Shown here one piece after another: positions 8,932 to 19,177 of a DNA stretch of 64,000 bases (positions are counted from its first letter, which is position 1; each line of letters begins with the position of its first letter). The position numbers and the translations under genes are program-made. The stretch comes from Leisingera daeponensis. Lineage in GTDB: Bacteria > Pseudomonadota > Alphaproteobacteria > Rhodobacterales > Rhodobacteraceae. A model generated the notes under the pieces. That model did not search any database, had not been told where the DNA came from, and was given only the letters and a program-made list of their open reading frames with translations. Where the stretch lies: the NCBI RefSeq assembly GCF_019801465.1, contig NZ_JAHVJA010000004.1, forward strand, positions 62,001 through 126,000. Reading direction: 5' to 3'.

Positions 8932-9097
8932 GGTGTCTGACCTTATCTCGGGTTCTGTTTCTATCGGACGCAATGCCAGCCAGCCCCGGGATCATTCACC
9001 GGTGTGATTCTAGCCTGAGCGGGCTGCACGCGCATGTATGAGGGCGGCATTTAGCCAACTCCGCATGGAAATGCAAGGGCGCCTGCCCCAAAAGCAA

Positions 9098-9123
9098 AGC
9101 AGCGGGCCATTCAGCCCGCTGCT
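9098..9123 (-). terminator. Likely terminator of the enoyl-CoA hydratase gene
   Basis: A 10-bp perfect stem (AGCAGCGGGC / GCCCGCTGCT) with a six-base loop, followed on the minus strand by TTGCTTTTGG. It lies 19 bases after the stop codon at 9143. Confidence 0.75.
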
Positions 9124-9142
9124 CCTTAAACTGCCTAGCAGC

Positions 9143-9919
9143 TTACTTGTCGCGGAATTGCGCTTCACGCTTTTCCAGGAAGGCAGCCATGCCCTCCTTC
9201 TGGTCTTCGGTCGCGAACATCGAGTGGAATACACGGCGCTCGAACAGAATGCCTTCGCTCAGCGGCAGCTCATATGAGCGGTTCACCGCTTCCTTGACGG
9301 CCATCGCGGTCAGCAGCGATTTCTCGGCGATCTTCTGCGCTGCGGCGGTCGCTTCCTCGATCAGCTTCTTGGCGGGCACCACCCGAGACACCAGGCCTGC
9401 GCGTTCGGCTTCCTCGGCGTTCATGAAGCGGCCGGTCAGGTTCATGTCCATCGACTTGGACTTGCCCACGAACCGGGTCAGGCGCTGGGTGCCGCCGATG
9501 CCGGCCACAACGCCCAGGTTGATCTCCGGCTGGCCGAACTTGGCGGTTTCCGCGGCGATGATGAAATCGCACAGCATCGCCAGCTCGCAGCCGCCGCCCA
9601 GCGCGTAGCCGGCCACTGCCGCGATGACCGGCTTGCGGATCGCCGAGATACGGTCGTTGGCATCGGCAAACAGGTTGGTGGAGAACACCTCGGTAAAGCT
9701 CATCTCCGACATCTCCTTGATGTCGGCACCGGCAGCAAAGGCCTTTTCCGAGCCGGTCAGCACGATGCAGCGCACCTTGTCGCTGGCATCGGCCTCCTCC
9801 AGAGCATCGCAGAGCTCGCCAATCAGCTCCTTGTTGAGCGCGTTCATCGCCTCCGGGCGGTTCAGTTTAATAAGGCAAACGTGGTCCTGCACATCGACGT
9901 TGATCGTCTCGTAGGCCAT
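9143..9919 (-). CDS. Enoyl-CoA hydratase (crotonase family)
   Basis: A 258-residue crotonase. [11 protein letters not shown] forms the CoA/oxyanion-hole region. [13 protein letters not shown] and [20 protein letters not shown] match true enoyl-CoA hydratases, with the two catalytic glutamates in the expected places. It hydrates trans-2-enoyl-CoA in beta-oxidation. I chose [11 protein letters not shown] as the start. There are no beta-oxidation genes next to it; the thiolase gene at 19.8 kb is a possible functional partner. Specificity for short chains is inferred from similarity to ECHS1/FadB1-type proteins. Confidence 0.9.
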   Translation of the reverse strand: MAYETINVDVQDHVCLIKLNRPEAMNALNKELIGELCDALEEADASDKVRCIVLTGSEKAFAAGADIKEMSEMSFTEVFSTNLFADANDRISAIRKPVIAAVAGYALGGGCELAMLCDFIIAAETAKFGQPEINLGVVAGIGGTQRLTRFVGKSKSMDMNLTGRFMNAEEAERAGLVSRVVPAKKLIEEATAAAQKIAEKSLLTAMAVKEAVNRSYELPLSEGILFERRVFHSMFATEDQKEGMAAFLEKREAQFRDK

Positions 9920-9982
9920 GATTTCTCTTTCGGTTGTTCCGTTCAAATCCGAGTCCTTACCAAAAGCCCCCCCCTGATCAAG

Positions 9983-10834
9983 CTATCTTTGGCACTTTAC
10001 ACAGTAGAAGGAGGAGCGCCCGGATTGGGCGATTCTGGCAATTGACCCCGCGCAACCGTCGCGGCGGCAGGCCTCCCCCTCACGCCCGTAGACATCGAAA
10101 GAGTGCTGAAAATACCCAAGTTCACCAGAGGCTTGCCGGAAATCCTTGAGCGACGAGCCGCCCGCGCGGATGGCGTCCTGCAGCACTTGCCGGATGATCG
10201 GCACCAGCGCCGCCACCCGATGCGCGGCAATCTGCCCGGCCTTGCGGCGTGGCGAAATTCCCGCACGAAACAGCGCTTCGCAGACGTAGATGTTACCGAG
10301 GCCCGCGATGATTCCCTGATCCAGTAATGCGGATTTCACCGGCGTGTTCCGCCCCTTGAAGGCGGCCACCAGGTGATCCTCGTGAAAGTCATTGCCCAGA
10401 GGTTCCGGCCCCAGCACTGCCAGCAGCTTGTGGCTTTCGGCGGTTGCCGTCTCCAGCAGGTCCATCGCCCCGAACCGGCGCGGATCGTTGAAGGTGATGC
10501 GGGCGCCATTGTCCATGTCCAGCACCACATGGTCATGCTTCTCCGCCTGCGGGTGCTCATGCACGAACTGCCCCAGCGGATCTCCCGACACCGTCATACG
10601 GCCCGACATGCCGAGGTGAATCAGCAGCGTCTCATCCGTGTCGAGATCCGCCAGGATGTACTTCGACCGCCTTCTAAGCCCGTTGACCCGCGCTCCGGTC
10701 AGCCGCTCTGCCATCCGCTCCGGAAACGGCCAGCGCAGATCCGGGCGGTTCACCTGCGCCCGCGCGATCACCGCCCCCTCCATCGCAGGCGCCAAACCGC
10801 GTTTCACCGTTTCGACCTCGGGAAGTTCAGGCAT
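9983..10834 (-). CDS. mutM: Formamidopyrimidine-DNA glycosylase MutM
   Basis: A 283-residue Fpg. It starts [14 protein letters not shown], with catalytic Pro2 and Glu3 exposed after Met removal. The helix-two-turn-helix part contains [12 protein letters not shown]. The C-terminal zinc finger has Cys pairs in [10 protein letters not shown] and YCVKCQR. It excises 8-oxoguanine and formamidopyrimidines and cuts the AP site. Its start overlaps the last eight bases of the upstream membrane-protein gene, suggesting translational coupling. Confidence 0.97.
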   Translation of the reverse strand: MPELPEVETVKRGLAPAMEGAVIARAQVNRPDLRWPFPERMAERLTGARVNGLRRRSKYILADLDTDETLLIHLGMSGRMTVSGDPLGQFVHEHPQAEKHDHVVLDMDNGARITFNDPRRFGAMDLLETATAESHKLLAVLGPEPLGNDFHEDHLVAAFKGRNTPVKSALLDQGIIAGLGNIYVCEALFRAGISPRRKAGQIAAHRVAALVPIIRQVLQDAIRAGGSSLKDFRQASGELGYFQHSFDVYGREGEACRRDGCAGSIARIAQSGRSSFYCVKCQR

Positions 10835-11441
10835 CGTTCAGTTTTTCCTTTGCTAACGCCACCAGCTCATCACAGCCTTCCAAGAAGTAAGGAATGCAGG
10901 CCTTTCCTGTTTCTGAAAACATCAGATGCCACTCCATCCCTTCAGAGAAGTTGCTGACGGCCTCAACTTTGCTCCACTCATGCAGCCGAGGCCAACCCAA
11001 TCTGTTTGGACAATCAAGGTACGCGCTGTTCCAGCGACAAACCCAAAACTGCGAAACAACTGTGTAGTAGAGCATAGCTACGCCAAAAGCGATCGCTCCG
11101 AACTGAAACAGCCCCTCCCAAAGTCCCCTTGGGAATCCGAACCCAATTACAATGAACAAAATACCAAGCGCACTGCCGCCCAAAAGCATGAAGATACGAA
11201 AGCCAATTTTAAATTTGGCTTCGCGGCTCCCTCTGCTTCCCTGTCGGCTTTGAGTCCGCCCCGCATCCATCCAAGTGAATAAGAAATTGCAGAGAGGAAA
11301 TGCGATTAAGGGAATTGCCAAGAGAGTGGCCACCGGCTTGCCCCAACGAGGTATCACTCCCTGTCGCATCAGCAAGACCAGCCCAGTTACAGCAAGTACC
11401 CCAAACAGCAAAATAGCTATCGCCCAAAGCAGCCGCTTCAT
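10827..11441 (-). CDS. Membrane protein of unknown function
   Basis: A 204-residue protein that I do not recognise. Three or four hydrophobic stretches are visible: [20 protein letters not shown], a second ending [10 protein letters not shown], and two in the [17 protein letters not shown] to [11 protein letters not shown] region. They are followed by a soluble C-terminal domain of about 70 residues with four Cys. The chosen start follows the divergent promoter region shared with ubiE. Its codons look visibly more A+T-rich than its neighbours', including an AT-rich near-palindrome around 11190-11220, so acquisition is possible. Overlap with mutM suggests one transcript. Confidence 0.65.
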   Translation of the reverse strand: MKRLLWAIAILLFGVLAVTGLVLLMRQGVIPRWGKPVATLLAIPLIAFPLCNFLFTWMDAGRTQSRQGSRGSREAKFKIGFRIFMLLGGSALGILFIVIGFGFPRGLWEGLFQFGAIAFGVAMLYYTVVSQFWVCRWNSAYLDCPNRLGWPRLHEWSKVEAVSNFSEGMEWHLMFSETGKACIPYFLEGCDELVALAKEKLNDA

Positions 11442-11527
11442 CCAAATCCCTTGCTTCCAAAAGGTCCAATTGTCTTCCCTGTCCAGCGCCCTATAAGAGG
11501 GGGCGGCATTCGCAGAGGCAAGGCCCC

Positions 11528-12280
11528 ATGGCAGACACATCGCAGAACACCACCCATTTCGGTTTCGAAACTGTCCGCGAGGAGGAGAAGGCCGGCCGCG
11601 TGCAGGGGGTCTTCAACTCGGTCGCCTCGAAATACGACATCATGAACGACGTGATGAGCGTGGGCATTCACCGGGTCTGGAAGGACGCGATGATGGACTG
11701 GCTGGCACCGCGCCCGGGCCAGCGGCTCTTGGATGTGGCCGGCGGCACCGGCGACATTTCCTTCCGCTTCCTGAAACGCGCAGGCCACGGCCATTCCACC
11801 GTGCTGGACCTCACCCGCCCGATGCTGGAGGAAGGCCGCAAACGCGCCGAAGCCGAGCAGATGGCCGACAGCCTCGACTGGGTCACTGGCGACGCGATGA
11901 AGCTGCCGTTCAAGGACAACACCTTTGACGTCTACACCATCTCCTTCGGCATCCGGAACGTAACCCGCCCGCAAGAGGCCCTGAACGAGGCCTACCGGGT
12001 GCTGCGCCCGGGGGGACGCCTGATGGTGCTGGAATTCTCGCAGCTGCCGAATGACGGGCTGCAAAAGCTGTATGACCTCTATTCCTTCAACGTGATCCCG
12101 CGGATGGGGCAGATGATTGCGGGGGATTACGACAGCTACCAATACCTGGTGGAATCGATCCGCAACTTCCCGGATCAGGAGACCTTCCTGGGCATGGTGA
12201 AACAGGCGGGCTTCGGGAACGCCAAATACCGCAACCTGTCGATGGGCATCGCCTGCCTGCATTCCGGCTGGAAGATCTGA
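11528..12280 (+). CDS. ubiE: Ubiquinone/menaquinone C-methyltransferase UbiE
   Basis: A 250-residue class I SAM methyltransferase. Hallmarks are [20 protein letters not shown], motif [34 protein letters not shown], and [11 protein letters not shown]. It C-methylates the demethoxy quinol intermediate in ubiquinone synthesis. It is three bases from ubiB, so the two form an operon, and divergent from the mutM pair. Confidence 0.97.
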   Translation: MADTSQNTTHFGFETVREEEKAGRVQGVFNSVASKYDIMNDVMSVGIHRVWKDAMMDWLAPRPGQRLLDVAGGTGDISFRFLKRAGHGHSTVLDLTRPMLEEGRKRAEAEQMADSLDWVTGDAMKLPFKDNTFDVYTISFGIRNVTRPQEALNEAYRVLRPGGRLMVLEFSQLPNDGLQKLYDLYSFNVIPRMGQMIAGDYDSYQYLVESIRNFPDQETFLGMVKQAGFGNAKYRNLSMGIACLHSGWKI

Positions 12281-12283
12281 CCC

Positions 12284-13813
12284 ATGCGCGGCCCTCATAA
12301 TATCCTGCGCCTGATCCGCACAGGCGCCACTTTCGAGCGCACCGGCGCCATGCATTCGGTGCTGGAGGCGTTCGAGGCGCCCAAACCCTTGCGCATGCTG
12401 GCCCGCACCCTGGGCTGGCCGTTCAAATGGCTGGGCTACAAGGGCGACCCGTCGATGCCGCCGGAGACCCGCGCGCTGAACGCGCTGGGGCCCGCCTATA
12501 TCAAGTTCGGCCAGGTGCTTTCGACCCGTCCGGACGTGGTGGGCAAGGATCTGGCCAACCAACTGCGGGTGCTGCAGGACAAGCTGCCGCCGTTCTCCCG
12601 CGCCCAGGCGCTGGCCGAGGTGGAAAAGGAGCTGGGCCGTCCGGTCTCCGAAATCTTCTCGGACTTCAGCGACCCGATCGCCGCCGCCTCTATCGCCCAA
12701 GTGCACCGTGCAACGCTGGCGGAAACCGGCGAGGAAGTTGCCGTTAAGGTGCTGCGCCCTGGGATCGAGCGCGCCTTCAACAGGGACGTGGACGCCTTCT
12801 ACTTTGCCGCCCGCATCGTGGATCTGTTTGCCCCCGGCGCGCGGCGGCTGAAGCCAATGGACGTGATAGAACATTTCGACGGTGTCGTGCAGGGCGAGCT
12901 GGACCTGAGACTGGAAAGCGCCGCGGCTTCGGAATTTGCCGCGAATACCGCCAACGACGAAGGCTTCCAACTGCCGGAAATCCGCTGGGCCTATTCCGCC
13001 CGCCGGGTGATGACCATGGGATGGGCGGATGGCATCCCGCTGGGTGACAACGACGCGCTGGATGCGGCAGGCCACGACCGCAAGCTGCTGGCCAACAGGG
13101 TGCTGTCACTGTTTTTACGCCACGCGCTGCGCGATGGCTTCTTTCACGCCGACATGCACCAGGGCAACCTCAAGGTCGCGGCCAACGGCGACATCATCGC
13201 ATATGACTTCGGCATCATGGGCCACATCGACGAATACACCCGCCGGGTTTACGCCGAAATCCTCTACGGCTTCATCAAGCGCGACTACAAACGCGTCGCC
13301 GAGGTGCATTTCGAGGCTGGCTATGTGCCTGCCAACCGCGACGTTGACGAATTCGCCCGCGCCCTTCGCGCGGTGGGCGAGCCGATCTTCGGCATGGACG
13401 CCTCGCAAATTTCCATGGGCCGCCTGCTGAACTACCTGTTCGAGGTCACGGAGCGCTTCGGCATGGAAACCCGCACCGAACTGATTCTGCTGCAGCGCAC
13501 CATGGTGGTAGTCGAGGGCGTCGCCCGCTCGCTGGATCCGCATATCAACATCTGGGAAGCCGCCCGGCCGGTGGTCGAAGACTACATCAAGAAATCCATC
13601 GGTCCGCGTGCTGTCGTTACCGACCTGCTGGATACCGCCAAAGTGATGGCCCGCTTTGGCCCCCGCCTGCCTGCTTTGGTGGAGCAGGCGCTGATCGCGC
13701 AAGCCGCGCAAAACAGCGTGCGGCCCCGCAATCCCCGCAGCTGGGTCACACCCGCCCTGTTGGGTGCAGCGGGCGCCACCACTGTTTTCGGCGTCATCAC
13801 CTTGCTGGTGTGA
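12284..13813 (+). CDS. ubiB: Ubiquinone biosynthesis protein UbiB
   Basis: A 509-residue atypical ABC1/UbiB kinase-like protein. The KxGQ motif is in GPAYIKFGQVLSTRPD. The ATP-binding Lys is in EEVAVKVLRPG. The catalytic loop is HADMHQGN and the DFG-like motif is YDFGIMGH. A C-terminal hydrophobic segment (LLGAAGATTVFGVITLLV) is the membrane anchor. The family supports early ubiquinone biosynthesis, probably as an ATPase that extracts lipid intermediates. It is the second gene of ubiE-ubiB. Confidence 0.96.
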   Translation: MRGPHNILRLIRTGATFERTGAMHSVLEAFEAPKPLRMLARTLGWPFKWLGYKGDPSMPPETRALNALGPAYIKFGQVLSTRPDVVGKDLANQLRVLQDKLPPFSRAQALAEVEKELGRPVSEIFSDFSDPIAAASIAQVHRATLAETGEEVAVKVLRPGIERAFNRDVDAFYFAARIVDLFAPGARRLKPMDVIEHFDGVVQGELDLRLESAAASEFAANTANDEGFQLPEIRWAYSARRVMTMGWADGIPLGDNDALDAAGHDRKLLANRVLSLFLRHALRDGFFHADMHQGNLKVAANGDIIAYDFGIMGHIDEYTRRVYAEILYGFIKRDYKRVAEVHFEAGYVPANRDVDEFARALRAVGEPIFGMDASQISMGRLLNYLFEVTERFGMETRTELILLQRTMVVVEGVARSLDPHINIWEAARPVVEDYIKKSIGPRAVVTDLLDTAKVMARFGPRLPALVEQALIAQAAQNSVRPRNPRSWVTPALLGAAGATTVFGVITLLV

Positions 13814-14134
13814 GCAAAGAAACCCCACTTCCCGGCCGCTGCCCCCATCCGCCTGCGGAAATAACCGGGCGCGTGTCTGGCCGCACCGCTGCCTTGCCAG
13901 CACCCCGCACGAAAATCATGCCGAAAACTCGCATAAGATGTTTTTCTGGCAATTCGCACACGTTGACCGCAAGTTGAAACGCCAGCATTATGGCGGCGGG
14001 GCTTCGGCTAGGAATTCCGCTGAAAAATGGAATTCTACAGGTTTATTTCGGAGTTCCCCCCAACACCCCTGAAGCCACACCGTGGCCGGAGGCCTGTCAC
14101 TGGCCGTAACCGCAGCAAAAAACGGAACCAGTCG
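13814..14134. other. Gene-free gap before the signalling cluster
   Basis: I see no supported gene in these 321 bases. They presumably hold the ubiB transcript end and the promoter of the response regulator. I could not identify a clear terminator hairpin with a U-run. Confidence 0.5.
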
Positions 14135-14524
14135 ATGAACAACCCGCGCAAAGTTCTGCTCGTCGAAAATGACGAATTCACACGGTACATGATGAGCGAG
14201 ATCATCACGGCCCTGGGCGTGGAGGTAGGCATCGCTGAAGACGGTCAAACCGGCATCGACATGCTCTGCCGCGCGCCCCATGAGTATGGGCTGGTGCTGA
14301 TGGATCTGCACATGCCCCGGGTTTCCGGGATAGAAGCCGCACGGCAAATCCGGGAGGTCCCGATGGATCCCCCCAGAAAAGTTCCGATCATCGCGGTCAC
14401 AGCAGATTCAAGGTATCACGACGACGCTGCCGTCAAGGAATTGGGTATGGACGGCTATGCGCCCAAGCCGGTGACGCCGGGCCAGCTGCTGCAGCTGATC
14501 GACAAATTCTGCGCAGCTGCATAG
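14135..14524 (+). CDS. Single-domain response regulator
   Basis: A 129-residue receiver with no output domain. The phospho-acceptor is Asp57 in LVLMDLHMP, the acidic pocket is in LLVENDEF, the conserved Thr is in IIAVTADS (Thr89), and the conserved Lys is in YAPKPV (Lys111). I chose MNNPRKVLLV as the start; a GGAACC lies just upstream. It is the first gene of a signalling cluster and could receive phosphate from the kinase at 18016 or act as a phosphate shuttle or sink. Confidence 0.9.
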   Translation: MNNPRKVLLVENDEFTRYMMSEIITALGVEVGIAEDGQTGIDMLCRAPHEYGLVLMDLHMPRVSGIEAARQIREVPMDPPRKVPIIAVTADSRYHDDAAVKELGMDGYAPKPVTPGQLLQLIDKFCAAA

Positions 14525-14604
14525 AGCCGTGGCGCCCTGCGCAAAGGGCGCAGGTACAAGGTATCATTTTTGAGCAAGCAATTTGACAATACGATTGAAG
14601 ACGA

Positions 14605-17600
14605 ATGGAAGATATGGATCAGCAAGTGAGTGCCGGAACTCCTGAAGCCTCGCCGGGAATGGATGAATCTCTGGCTGGTTCTGACCGCGGCAGTCTCCAT
14701 GTCGTCGGAATCGCCGCCTCTGCCGGCGGCTTGGAGGCGCTGTCACATCTGGCGCGGAATCTCCCGCGTTCGGCCAATGCCATCTATGTGATTGCACAGC
14801 ATATGTCACCGACTCACAAAAGCGTGCTGACTTCCCTGATTGCCCGCGAAACAATGCTGCCCGTTGTGGAACTGGGCCGGGAGACGGAACCAGAGGCCGG
14901 CACTATTTACATCACCCCGCCGGACACCGACGTGGTGCTGGAAGACGGCGTTTTGCGCCTTCGCAATCCCGCCGGGCATCCGGCCTCACCCAAACCGTCG
15001 GCAGACCGGCTGCTCAAAAGCATTGCCGAAGAATGCGGTGAACGCTGTGTCGGCATTGTGCTTTCCGGTACCGGAAGCGACGGCAGCTATGGTGTGCAGG
15101 CAATCCGGGAAGGCGGCGGCATTACCATTGCCCAGGAGCCCGGCTCGGCAAAATACGACGGCATGCCTGCCTCAGCAATTGAAACCGGCTGCATCGATAT
15201 GATCCTGACACCGGAGCAAATTGGCCGCCATTTCGAGAAAATCCTGACCCGGCCGCACAATCTGGCCCTTCTGCGTCCGCACACGGATGGCCAGGGCAAG
15301 CTCAGCGAATTGTTCGGGATTCTTCTCGCCCGGACCCAAGTTGACTTCGCCAACTACAAGGAGAACACCCTAAACCGCCGGGTTGCCCGCCGGATGACAG
15401 CATTGGCCATAGATGACTATCAAACCTACGTGGATTACTGCCGGTCGAACGTCGATGAAGTCGATGCCCTGCACCGTGACCTGCTGATTTCTGTCACCCG
15501 CTTCTTCCGCGACCCGGAACAGTTCCGCAAGCTGAATGAACAACTTGAAAGGCAGCTGGCAAATCACGGGTCCGGCCCGCTGCGCATCTGGGTTGTGGGC
15601 TGCGCCACTGGCGAGGAGGCTTATTCCATTGCCATCCTGGTTGCAGAGCTGCTCGGCGGGCTGCAGGCCCTGACCAAAAGCAGCGTCCAGATTTTCGCTA
15701 CGGACATCGACCAGAATGCCATCGAAGTCGCGCGCAAGGGGATCTACCCGATATCAGCCGCGCAGGATATACCGGCAAGCTATTTGCAAAAGTATTTTAC
15801 CGTTGGCGAGAACGACATCGCAGTACGGCAGGAACTGCGCAATGTCACGCTGTTCTCACGCCACAACGTGATTCAGGATCCGCCCTTCATCAACGTCAAC
15901 CTGATCACCATCCGCAACGTGCTGATCTATTTCAATCTGGCTCTGCAGGAGCGCGTGCTGACGCGGCTTCATTACTCCATGGCGCCAGGCGGCCTGCTGT
16001 TCCTGGGCACATCCGAAACCGTTGGTGAAATGGGTATCTATTTCGAAGCCCGCCACGGTGCGGACAAAATCTTTGGCAAGCGCCGCGGAATGTCCGGGGA
16101 ACTCACTGTCACTCCGGCGGTGCCAAGCGCGTCCTACCTGCAATCGCGCAAATTGACGAACTCCGCGGCTCAGGCGGCCACGGAGGAAGCGGCACAGGCC
16201 GATTTGTCGCTGGCCCGCTCCGTTGCCCCGAATGGCCTGATCTGCACCCGGAATGGCAACATCATCGAAATTCTCGGGGACATCAGCGTATACAGCGAAA
16301 TCCGGGCCGGGATGTCGACATCGCTAAACGTCAAAATTCTGATCGAGCCGCTGCGCAGCGAAGCCGCCAGCCTGATCGCCGTAGCCATCCGCAATGAAGC
16401 GCGCCGGGACGGGCGCTGGCACAAACTTTCGCTGCCGACGGGCAACCGCGTTCAATTGCAGGCTTTTCCCTTCTATCACCAAAAGGGTGGTGAGGCCCAT
16501 TGCCTGCTGGCAATCAACAGCCGGTTCGAAGAGCACAAAGAAATCAGTCTGGATGAAATTTCCGACCAGGATCAGCGCGATTATGTCGAGCGCATGGAAC
16601 TGGAGATCCGGTCTACCCAGGAAGCTCTGCAGCAGACCATCGAGGAACTGCAAACCGCCAACGAAGAACTGCAATCCTCCAACGAGGAGCTGCAATCCAC
16701 CAACGAGGAATTCCAGGCCACCAATGAGGAATTGGAAACTTCGAACGAGGAACTGCAGTCCTCCAACGAAGAGCTGCTGACCGTAAACGAAGAATTGCAG
16801 ATCAGCTCAGCCGAGCGCCAGGCGCTGGCATCTGAGATGGAAGCGATGCTCGCGTCCTCCCCCTATGCGGTGGCCCTGGCTGACCAGGCGCTGATCATCC
16901 GGCGCCTCTCGCGCGCGGCCCAAGATGTTTTCGGCATTGCTGAACTGCCCCCGACCGGGCTGCACCTCAGCCAATGCAATCTGCCTGCCGGATTTCCAGC
17001 CCTGGCTCCGCTCGCGAATACCGTATTGCGGCTGCAGGAAACCCGTCGCATCCCGGTCCTGTCCGGCAACGATTATTTCACTTTGATTCTGTCTCCGGTT
17101 CAGGATCGCCACCACAAACTGATCGGAATCTCCATCACCGTAACACGGTTTGACAACGAACCCTTCAGCGATGTCCTGAAGCTGGTCAGTAAAGTCACCA
17201 GCGTCGGCTTCTGGACTCAGAACCTGCAAAGCAACGACACCTATCTCTCTCCCGAAGCCCATGCCATTCTCGGAATCGAGAAAGCTGAAGAGGGATTAAC
17301 CCTCGACGGTCTGCTGGCACGGGCCCACCCGGAGGATCGCATCGGTCTGCAATCGCGTCTGCAAGAGCTTTTAAAAGGCGGCGGCTCGTTTGAGTTTGAG
17401 GCACGTTTCTTTGACGATACCGGCGGAACTCTCACCATCGCTGGAAGCCTGATCGTGTTTCAGGATTCCCACGGTGAGAATATCCAGTTGATCGGCGTAT
17501 GCTGGGACAAGGCCAAATTCGACGAACGCGAGCTGATGCTCAGCTGCAGCGCTGCAGTCCAGAACCACCTTTCGGTTGGCATCTTCTCTTTTGACGTGAT

Positions 17601-17901
17601 GAATAATGTGCCGGTCTGGACCCCGCCGATGTTCAGCCTTCTGGGGTATACGCAGGGAAAGGATGTTCCGTCGGTGGAAAGGCTGCTGGAGCGGATTCAT
17701 CCAGAGGACCGGGATCTTGCTAAGAACGGCCTGCAAAACGTGCTGACGCGGGGGCACCCCTTTCATTCCTCTATGCGGTTGCAAACCCGCGATGACAGCT
17801 ACGCTAAGGGGGAGCTGTTTGCAGAGGCCCGCCAGGATGCAGCAGGCCGGACAACCCATGTCTTCGGAGGTATTCAACTGTACCGGCACGAGCCGGAGTA
17901 A
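14605..17901 (+). CDS. CheB-CheR-coiled coil-PAS fusion protein
   Basis: A 1098-residue cytoplasmic multidomain protein. Residues 31-215 form a CheB methylesterase domain without a receiver; the catalytic triad is Ser39 (AASAGG), His66 (AQHMSP) and Asp159 (GTGSDGS). Residues 225-480 form a CheR methyltransferase with the SAM motif VVGCATGEEAYS and NVLIYF. A long heptad coiled coil lies around 655-745. Two or three PAS/PAC-like domains fill 745-1098, with the last two recognisable by HPEDR motifs. Related proteins often end in a histidine kinase; this one stops after PAS, and a separate kinase is the next gene. No MCP or flagellar gene is nearby, so a signalling role outside chemotaxis is likely. 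Confidence 0.92.
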   Translation: MEDMDQQVSAGTPEASPGMDESLAGSDRGSLHVVGIAASAGGLEALSHLARNLPRSANAIYVIAQHMSPTHKSVLTSLIARETMLPVVELGRETEPEAGTIYITPPDTDVVLEDGVLRLRNPAGHPASPKPSADRLLKSIAEECGERCVGIVLSGTGSDGSYGVQAIREGGGITIAQEPGSAKYDGMPASAIETGCIDMILTPEQIGRHFEKILTRPHNLALLRPHTDGQGKLSELFGILLARTQVDFANYKENTLNRRVARRMTALAIDDYQTYVDYCRSNVDEVDALHRDLLISVTRFFRDPEQFRKLNEQLERQLANHGSGPLRIWVVGCATGEEAYSIAILVAELLGGLQALTKSSVQIFATDIDQNAIEVARKGIYPISAAQDIPASYLQKYFTVGENDIAVRQELRNVTLFSRHNVIQDPPFINVNLITIRNVLIYFNLALQERVLTRLHYSMAPGGLLFLGTSETVGEMGIYFEARHGADKIFGKRRGMSGELTVTPAVPSASYLQSRKLTNSAAQAATEEAAQADLSLARSVAPNGLICTRNGNIIEILGDISVYSEIRAGMSTSLNVKILIEPLRSEAASLIAVAIRNEARRDGRWHKLSLPTGNRVQLQAFPFYHQKGGEAHCLLAINSRFEEHKEISLDEISDQDQRDYVERMELEIRSTQEALQQTIEELQTANEELQSSNEELQSTNEEFQATNEELETSNEELQSSNEELLTVNEELQISSAERQALASEMEAMLASSPYAVALADQALIIRRLSRAAQDVFGIAELPPTGLHLSQCNLPAGFPALAPLANTVLRLQETRRIPVLSGNDYFTLILSPVQDRHHKLIGISITVTRFDNEPFSDVLKLVSKVTSVGFWTQNLQSNDTYLSPEAHAILGIEKAEEGLTLDGLLARAHPEDRIGLQSRLQELLKGGGSFEFEARFFDDTGGTLTIAGSLIVFQDSHGENIQLIGVCWDKAKFDERELMLSCSAAVQNHLSVGIFSFDVMNNVPVWTPPMFSLLGYTQGKDVPSVERLLERIHPEDRDLAKNGLQNVLTRGHPFHSSMRLQTRDDSYAKGELFAEARQDAAGRTTHVFGGIQLYRHEPE
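16651..16797 (+). repeat. Seven tandem 21-bp heptad repeats inside the CheB-CheR gene
   Basis: Seven consecutive seven-codon units encode variants of QSSNEEL (residues 683-731). They form the canonical coiled coil linking CheR to PAS in this family. It is a coding repeat, not a CRISPR. Confidence 0.9.
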
Positions 17902-18015
17902 GCGCAGCATGTGCTGTTGCCAGACACCTGTCGGGCTGCTGAGCCCTGAACCGGCTATTTCGAGTCCTGTCTGCTCCTCTCAACATGCCCGTTTGGCCAC
18001 AGCGGGTTCTTTTTC

Positions 18016-19164
18016 ATGACGCCATCGCCGCCAGCTGAAAACGGCCTGGAGGCTGAACTTCTGGGGAACGCCTTCCTGGCGTCGCCTTATGCGTCATTTA
18101 TCCTTGACTGGAATGGCCGGATCCTGGTCTGCAACCGGCGGGCCGAACGCAGCTTTGCGCCAGGGAGAACGCCCGGTGGGAACACACTGCACGGAACCTG
18201 CATCAGTACCCTGACCCGGCTGGAACCGGATCATGTGCTTGCCCGTCTGAGAAGAGGAACGACGCAGGGCTCCACAACCCTTCCCATGGCTGCTGGCATC
18301 CGATCAGTTGCATCCCAGGACACCGAGTTCCGCGTTTCATTACTTCCCTCCGGCACCCATGGCGAACGCCTGATCTTGCTGACTCAAGACCAGCTTCGAA
18401 TCACGGCAGCATCGCTTCGGCAGATGAATGATATGCGCAGCAGCCTGAAGGCTGAAGTGCGCGGCGCCAAGGAAGCCAACCTGAAACTGCAGGAAACCTT
18501 GCTGTCGATGGAAGCCTTTGCCCGTGCCGCGTCGCATGATTTGCGCACACCGCTCAGCACCCTGACCGGGGCCCTCCACTACTTCTCGGAACATTATGCC
18601 GCCTCATTACCTGAAACAGCCCGCGAGTTCCTGCAGCACATGGCCCGGGCCACCGACCAGATGGACCGGCTGACAACGGAACTGCTGGAACATTCTGTGT
18701 CGATTTCCACGAGGATAAACATACAGGAAATCTCTGCACAGGACGCGGTATCGGAGGCCTGTACGAGCCTGAGCCAAAATTTGCAGGCCTGCGGGGGCAA
18801 TATCCGGATCACCGGCGGTGGTTTCCGGCTTCATGCTGACCCCGCCCTACTGCACCTGGTTCTGACTAACCTGCTATCCAACTCCATAAAATACCGTCAC
18901 CCGGAACGGCCTCTGGAGATCACCATCAGAATGGCGGGCGCAGGACGGGACAAATGGCAACTGTCAGTGGCGGACAACGGCACCGGTTTCGCCCCAGAAG
19001 ACCGGCACCTAATACTGCAGCCCTTTCACCGCGCGCACCCTGAAATCGAGGGCAGCGGCATCGGTCTGTCGACCTGTGCCGAAATTTGCCGCCGCCACAA
19101 CTGGAACTTCACTGCCGACGCCGAACCTGAAGAGGGAGCGGTTTTTACTATTTCCTTTGGTTGA
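18016..19164 (+). CDS. PAS-containing sensor histidine kinase
   Basis: A 382-residue cytoplasmic kinase with no membrane segment. A PAS-like domain covers about 15-125 (NAFLASPYASFILDWNGRI). A short coil follows, then the HisKA dimerisation domain with phospho-acceptor His174 in ASHDLRTPL. The ATPase domain has the N box LLSNSIKYRH and G boxes VADNGTGFAP and GSGIGLSTC. The start ATG lacks a strong Shine-Dalgarno. It lies 114 bases after the CheB-CheR-PAS gene and may supply the kinase that protein lacks. Confidence 0.9.
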   Translation: MTPSPPAENGLEAELLGNAFLASPYASFILDWNGRILVCNRRAERSFAPGRTPGGNTLHGTCISTLTRLEPDHVLARLRRGTTQGSTTLPMAAGIRSVASQDTEFRVSLLPSGTHGERLILLTQDQLRITAASLRQMNDMRSSLKAEVRGAKEANLKLQETLLSMEAFARAASHDLRTPLSTLTGALHYFSEHYAASLPETAREFLQHMARATDQMDRLTTELLEHSVSISTRINIQEISAQDAVSEACTSLSQNLQACGGNIRITGGGFRLHADPALLHLVLTNLLSNSIKYRHPERPLEITIRMAGAGRDKWQLSVADNGTGFAPEDRHLILQPFHRAHPEIEGSGIGLSTCAEICRRHNWNFTADAEPEEGAVFTISFG

Positions 19165-19177
19165 ACCGCTGTCCGGA

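Noticed and set aside
11438-13075. A 545-codon open frame on the minus strand
   Set aside because: It is antisense to ubiE and ubiB, which have all family motifs.
16651-16797. Tandem 21-bp units as a CRISPR or minisatellite
   Set aside because: The units are in frame and encode heptads of a coiled coil known in this protein family; there are no spacers.
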